Source: Gammaproteobacteria bacterium (GTDB taxonomy: Bacteria; Pseudomonadota; Gammaproteobacteria; Steroidobacterales; Woeseiaceae). Taken from it: 56,270 nucleotides of DNA. Of the stretch, positions 52,846-56,270 are shown piece by piece. How positions within the stretch are numbered: the first letter of the stretch is position 1; the number at the start of each line of letters is the position of its first letter. The notes beneath the pieces were generated by a model, which was not told the origin of the DNA, made no database searches, and worked only from the letters and a program-made list of their open reading frames with translations. Both the position numbers and the translations under genes were made by a program. The stretch is taken from NCBI GenBank assembly GCA_009937615.1, contig JAACFB010000022.1, positions 1 to 56,270 on the forward strand, given 5' to 3'.

Positions 52846-53238
52846 GCGATAAAGGACTCCTCTTTTCGGGCTACCCGAATAAGCCTGCGACGTCGGCTAT
52901 CATTAGATCCAAGGGTTGCTTATGGCCCATTGCGGACATTCGCCAACCGTGTACATCAGCATCAAGATCTGCCCCGTCTAGTATGAGAGATCAATAGCTT
53001 GTGTAGCGAATCGACGCCGAAACCGGGTGAAATATGTTTGCCGATTCACGCTCAGCCACCGATAGTTTGTCAGTACCGCAGAACCTGCAATCCCGCTTGG
53101 TGTTTTCCCGAAGTTTGGGGAACAGCAGTGGTCGAACCGCAACCCTTTGTATCTCCGGTTCGACCTCGAATTATTCATTTACGATTTATATGCCCGAGTA
53201 TACGATTAGTCACTCGGCACTATAAGACGAGGGACGAA
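52846..53238. other. intergenic stretch with repeat core and a hairpin
   Basis: About 390 bp with no gene. CCCATTGCGGACATTCGCC near 52926 matches the repeat core. GTCGAACCG (53131-53139) and CGGTTCGAC (53156-53164) form a perfect 9-bp stem with a 16-nt loop, 75 bp before the methyltransferase start. A longer in-frame start for that gene at 52999 would cross this hairpin and is unlikely. Confidence 0.45.
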
Positions 53239-53943
53239 ATGACCGGAGTAGATGTTTCGAACGCGCCGCTTCGGTCACACGGAGACGTAATCTGTGATTA
53301 TCTGGACCTCGAGGGTAAGCACGTAATTGATGTGGGATGTGGTGCCGGGCGTTTAACTCGCACCATGACGGAGATGGGAGCGATCGTTGTCGGCATCGAT
53401 CCGGGTGCACGCCAGCTTGCAAAAGCTCGTGCGGCCGAGACGATTGGTAACGAAAGCTACATCGAGGCTACCGCGGATGAGCTGCCTGCCGACGATCAGA
53501 GCGTTGATGTGGTGGTATTCTTCAACAGCCTTCACCATGTCCCAATCGACGGAATGCGGCAGGCACTGGTGGAGTCGCGGAGAGTACTCAAAGATGGCGG
53601 GGCGCTGTATATCGCCGAGCCGCTTGCTCAGGGCCCCAAATTCGAGATGAGCAGGCCCTTCAACGATGAAACCATCGTTCGGGCGGAAGCTTACAGGGTT
53701 ATCAAAAGCGCCGACGCGATCGGTTTTCGAGAACAACATGAAACCGTTTACTCAACGGACATCAGCTATGCGGATTTCGAATCCTTTCGAGAAAGCTCAA
53801 CCTCGATTGATCCGGTGCGGGATGCCTATTTTCAGGCACATGACGAAGAACTCCGCCGGCGGTTTGAGGACTATGCTGAAAAGCGACCGGGCGGCTGGCA
53901 TTTCCCTCAATACATCCGGGTCAATGTGCTGGCGCCGGTGTAG
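53239..53943 (+). CDS. class I SAM-dependent methyltransferase
   Basis: 234 residues from ATG 53239 after ACGAGGGA. Motif I is HVIDVGCGAGRLTRTMTEMGA with GIDPG as the acidic strand; motif II-III has ATADELPADDQSVDVVVFFNS and the LHHVP phrase of Methyltransf_11 proteins; the C-terminal part has RRVLKDGGALYIAEPLAQGP. It is a soluble small-molecule-type methyltransferase, with a C-terminal ~70-residue region that may shape the substrate site. Substrate unknown. It is 280 bp upstream of the PhyH gene on the same strand. Confidence 0.87.
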   Translation: MTGVDVSNAPLRSHGDVICDYLDLEGKHVIDVGCGAGRLTRTMTEMGAIVVGIDPGARQLAKARAAETIGNESYIEATADELPADDQSVDVVVFFNSLHHVPIDGMRQALVESRRVLKDGGALYIAEPLAQGPKFEMSRPFNDETIVRAEAYRVIKSADAIGFREQHETVYSTDISYADFESFRESSTSIDPVRDAYFQAHDEELRRRFEDYAEKRPGGWHFPQYIRVNVLAPV

Positions 53944-54138
53944 GCTGACTACCGCGCGAACCCAGGCACATACTGAGAAAATGTGGTGATCCGGATGACC
54001 AGTTCCGGCCGTTAGCAGGCCTTCGATTCACCCGATTTCAAACGATCTGAATATTCGTTATGGGGAAAGCAGGCATTCGGGCGGATCACAACCACGCTTG
54101 CCGCTCGATGGCCGACGTTAGGTTATTATTGGCTCCAG

Positions 54139-54170
54139 GAGCTGCTTGTGACCCAGTGGCGGAGATCGAT
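54139..54170. repeat. degenerate copy of the dispersed repeat
   Basis: GGAGCTGCTTGTGACCCAGT is followed by GGCGGAGATCG. It aligns with GGTAGCTGGTAACCCGAAGC, GGCC at 43469-43492. The surrounding 53944-54223 holds no gene; a second fragment near 54008 reads GGCCGTTAGCAGGCC. Confidence 0.4.
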
Positions 54171-54223
54171 CATCGAAGATCTTACTTTTGTAAGTTGCGC
54201 TACTGTCGCGTTGGGAGGATTGC

Positions 54224-55105
54224 GTGTCACTGAACAAATTCGAGAGAACGACGGATACCAGGACCATTCTTGAATCGCTTAGACGCGACGGCGCCGTCAT
54301 CGTAACCGATGTCGCCGATTCTCGTCTCGTCGATACTATCGTTGCCGAATTGCGCCCGATACTCGACTCGGTCGGGCTCGACTCGCGCAGTCCTTTTAAC
54401 GGCAACAAGACGCTCCGTGCGTCGTACGGTCTGCTTGCCGACGCGCCGAGCGTGGCTGAACTCGTAGAACACGACCTTGTTGTTGACGTTGCAAACGAGA
54501 TTCTGCTGCCGCATTGCGCGAATTATACGATTGGGAGCATGACCGCGATCGAGATTCTGCCGGGCGAGCCTGCGCAGGCACTGCATCGCGACGATTCCCT
54601 TTACCCGATCGACAACGCCGGCATGGAGCTATTGATCGGAGTTATGTGGTCGCTGGACGATTTTTCCGAGCAGAACGGCGCAACGCGGATCGTACCAGGC
54701 AGTCATCGCTTTATGCGCTCCTGGCATCTGCCCGATGTGTCCGCCTGGCAGACCGCCGTAATGCCAAAAGGCTCGGTTCTCTTCTATCTCGGCTCGACCT
54801 GGCATGGCGGCGGCGCGAATCGAAGCAACGCGTCACGCACCGGGCTTATCAACACCTATTCGTTGGGTTGGCTTCGACCGGAGTCTAATCATTACCTGGA
54901 CACGCCGCCCGAGGTTGCCGCCCGGTTCAACCCGCGTCTTCGCGCGCTCCTTGGCTATATGCCGCATGGCAGTGGCGACGACCTGATTGGTGACTTCCGA
55001 GGAGATTGTTCTGCCTGGGTAGAAACACCGCCGGAGCCGGAGTGGCAGGATGAGCGCGGTCAGGTTGGAACGGCGGCAGACGCGAAGGCGCAGGCCAGCG
55101 ACTGA
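54224..55105 (+). CDS. PhyH-family Fe(II)/2-oxoglutarate dioxygenase
   Basis: 293 residues; GTG start 4 nt after GGGAGGATT. Phytanoyl-CoA dioxygenase-type motifs: the first iron ligands His-x-Asp in QALHRDDSLYP, GVMWSLDDFSEQNGATRIVPGSH with the typical NGAT-VPGSH phrase, a second His in STWHGGGANRSNASRTGLINTY, and the Arg that binds 2-oxoglutarate in the same segment. It would hydroxylate a small molecule while decarboxylating 2-oxoglutarate. The C-terminus is longer than needed and rich in Ala and Glu. No signal peptide. Confidence 0.88.
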   Translation: MSLNKFERTTDTRTILESLRRDGAVIVTDVADSRLVDTIVAELRPILDSVGLDSRSPFNGNKTLRASYGLLADAPSVAELVEHDLVVDVANEILLPHCANYTIGSMTAIEILPGEPAQALHRDDSLYPIDNAGMELLIGVMWSLDDFSEQNGATRIVPGSHRFMRSWHLPDVSAWQTAVMPKGSVLFYLGSTWHGGGANRSNASRTGLINTYSLGWLRPESNHYLDTPPEVAARFNPRLRALLGYMPHGSGDDLIGDFRGDCSAWVETPPEPEWQDERGQVGTAADAKAQASD

Positions 55106-55395
55106 TTCGTCGGTTACGTTGCTTAACTGATGCCTATTGGAGGTAGTACCATGGCTGCTGCCGGTCGATAGCCTTCGTTGAGAGACTCTCTACTCTGCCG
55201 GGTCAAAACTCCGCTATAGGTATAACCGGAGCTCGCGCGACAACCGGTTGCGGCTCCACCTCGAGCCGCCTGTTGTTCGACAATCACGCCGCCGCACGCA
55301 GGATACGAAAACCGGCCCCTTGAGACCGGCCGTTCAGGCAGGCGTAGCGCCGGCAAACACCATCATCGAAACGCCCTTTCCACGCTTGCCGCTGC

Positions 55396-55875
55396 TCATT
55401 GACCGTTAAACAAGCTCTGATCCACGTGATGCACGAAAGCATCCGAATACCACCCGCGGACAGATGCCCAAAGCTCCTTGTTCAACCCTTCGTGCTCATC
55501 CGAAAAATAGGCGACAAAATAAGCATTCCAGTCCTGCCAATCAGGCTGGGAAATAATCTCGCGATCCTGGTCAAAATACGTGTTTTCCCAAATGCTCAGG
55601 ATCAGGTTTTGATATTCATTCCACATCACTTGCTGAATGTCTGACAGGTCTTCGTTGCGCCGAAGGAGTACGACTGCCTGTGCTAATTCAGGAGACGTAA
55701 ACCTGACAGACTGGATTTCACGCAGTGCTGCGTAAACGGCGTCGTCGCTCGATGAGCGCAGCGCGACGGTATTCTGACTGACCGTATACGCCACCACCAG
55801 AAGAGAGATCACAACGGCAAATCCGCTGACGATCTCCGCTATTTTTGCCCAACCGGCCAAGCCCAGGTTTTTCAT
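55396..55875 (-). CDS. uncharacterised single-pass membrane protein
   Basis: 159 residues. One transmembrane helix (AEIVSGFAVVISLLVVAYTV) near the N-terminus is followed by a soluble part with many aromatic residues (VMWNEYQNLILSIWENTYFD, WQDWNAYFVAYF, SVRGWYSDAFV). The pattern, one N-terminal helix and a compact helical domain, recalls membrane proteins often labelled only as hypothetical. No catalytic motif is visible. It converges on the PhyH gene with ~290 bp between the stops. Confidence 0.68.
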   Translation of the reverse strand: MKNLGLAGWAKIAEIVSGFAVVISLLVVAYTVSQNTVALRSSSDDAVYAALREIQSVRFTSPELAQAVVLLRRNEDLSDIQQVMWNEYQNLILSIWENTYFDQDREIISQPDWQDWNAYFVAYFSDEHEGLNKELWASVRGWYSDAFVHHVDQSLFNGQ

Positions 55876-56116
55876 CGTTTAGTTCTCCGCGGCTCTCGCA
55901 GGCAGAAAGGATAGATCACAACCCGTAGGTAAGCCTAATCTGCCGGTTGCCGGCAGGAACGCCGGGGGGGGACCTCACCGAACGCCCGGGGAAGCAACGC
56001 CAGAGGAGTGGTTAGGCGACTTCGTTCGGAGGCACTGGCAGCGCGTGGCCGTCGCCTGCCGCAAGACACCCCCGCGCGAGCATGTTGTCCGCAAGTGGGA
56101 CGCCGATGAGTAAAAA

Positions 56117-56153
56117 GTCGAACCGCAATTTATCGGACAAACTGCGGCTCGAC
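56117..56153. terminator. stem-loop in the 55876-56176 gap
   Basis: GTCGAACCGCA (56117-56127) pairs with TGCGGCTCGAC (56143-56153) with one mismatch around a 15-nt loop. It lies 24 bp after the stop of the partial minus-strand gene at the window end. Its left arm repeats the start of the hairpin at 53131. The rest of this ~300-bp gap shows no gene. Confidence 0.5.
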
Positions 56154-56176
56154 CTGTTGACTCCCTTTCACCCGCT

Positions 56177-56270
56177 TCACCCGGCGTCAAGCGTGTCCCA
56201 CGGATAGCCTTCCGCCTCGTAGATGTAATCCGCCAGCGACTTGGCTAATTCATCCTCGTTGCGCAGCATG
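56177..56270 (-). CDS. 3' end of an unidentified gene
   Basis: The minus-strand frame is open to the window edge and stops at 56177-56179. The last 30 residues read MLRNEDELAKSLADYIYEAE, GYPWDTLDAG. The Met falls on the edge and may be internal or the start. Composition looks coding and the stem-loop just beyond the stop fits a gene end. Too little remains to name it. Confidence 0.4.
   Translation of the reverse strand, partial: MLRNEDELAKSLADYIYEAEGYPWDTLDAG

Noticed and set aside
52999..53238. Longer N-terminus for the methyltransferase from 52999
   Set aside because: It passes through an intergenic hairpin and lacks methyltransferase-like sequence; ATG 53239 has a ribosome site.
1..56270. 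CRISPR arrays, tRNA or rRNA genes, integrases or insertion sequences
   Set aside because: No regularly spaced direct repeats, cloverleaf-like segments, rRNA-like sequence or transposase/integrase motifs were found on reading; intergenic repeats are irregular.

Overview
The window is a dense chromosomal segment of about 56 kb, fairly GC-rich, with Gram-negative lipoprotein and Sec/Tat signals, a YejABEF-type transporter and an ArsR/ArsI pair. It fits a heterotrophic gammaproteobacterium, possibly a marine or sediment lineage. That placement is inferred from gene content only. I saw no rRNA, tRNA, CRISPR array, integrase or intact insertion sequence.

Layout. Positions 1-3.9 kb hold the 3' end of a BaiN/HI0933-type flavoprotein, a minus-strand protein that appears to join a Cas4-like iron-sulfur nuclease to a DEDD exonuclease-like domain, an exported COG4798-type methyltransferase-like protein and a lipoprotein. 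Positions 4.4-15.7 kb carry two complete peptide-type ABC importers in tandem on the plus strand. The first is YejB-YejE-YejA with two separate ATPases. The second is OppA-OppB-OppC with one fused double ATPase. Positions 15.8-25.3 kb hold a TPR protein, an exported M1 aminopeptidase, a DUF427 protein, an amidase, an aldo/keto reductase, and a minus-strand operon of DUF3012 lipoprotein, membrane protein and membrane-anchored redoxin. Positions 25.4-34.4 kb hold a 1278-residue M36 metalloprotease, an exported alpha/beta hydrolase, a glutaredoxin fusion, a HIRAN protein with a Tat-like signal, a fungal-type cytosine deaminase, a DUF1028-TPR protein and a cupin.

From 34.6 kb onward genes are more widely spaced and the intergenic DNA contains related palindromic repeat fragments. 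This part has an exported SurE, uncharacterised envelope proteins, an MDR oxidoreductase with a signal peptide, a small HD alarmone-hydrolase-like gene preceded by a string of GC-rich hairpins, a WD40 gene broken by one in-frame TAG, a HAD phosphatase, a diheme cytochrome c, a membrane alkaline-phosphatase-superfamily protein, an arsR/arsI divergon with a DUF411 protein, a secreted PHB-depolymerase-like esterase, a TolB-like/TPR membrane protein followed by a relic of a berberine-bridge oxidase, a methyltransferase and a PhyH dioxygenase.

Together the genes suggest a protein- and peptide-scavenging lifestyle: secreted M36 and M1 peptidases release peptides and two importers take them up. The most notable points are the candidate structured RNA leader before the HD gene (39387-39511), the two-nuclease protein at 604-2085, several normally cytoplasmic enzyme families carrying export signals, and two relics (the WD40 gene with an internal stop and the berberine-oxidase tail).
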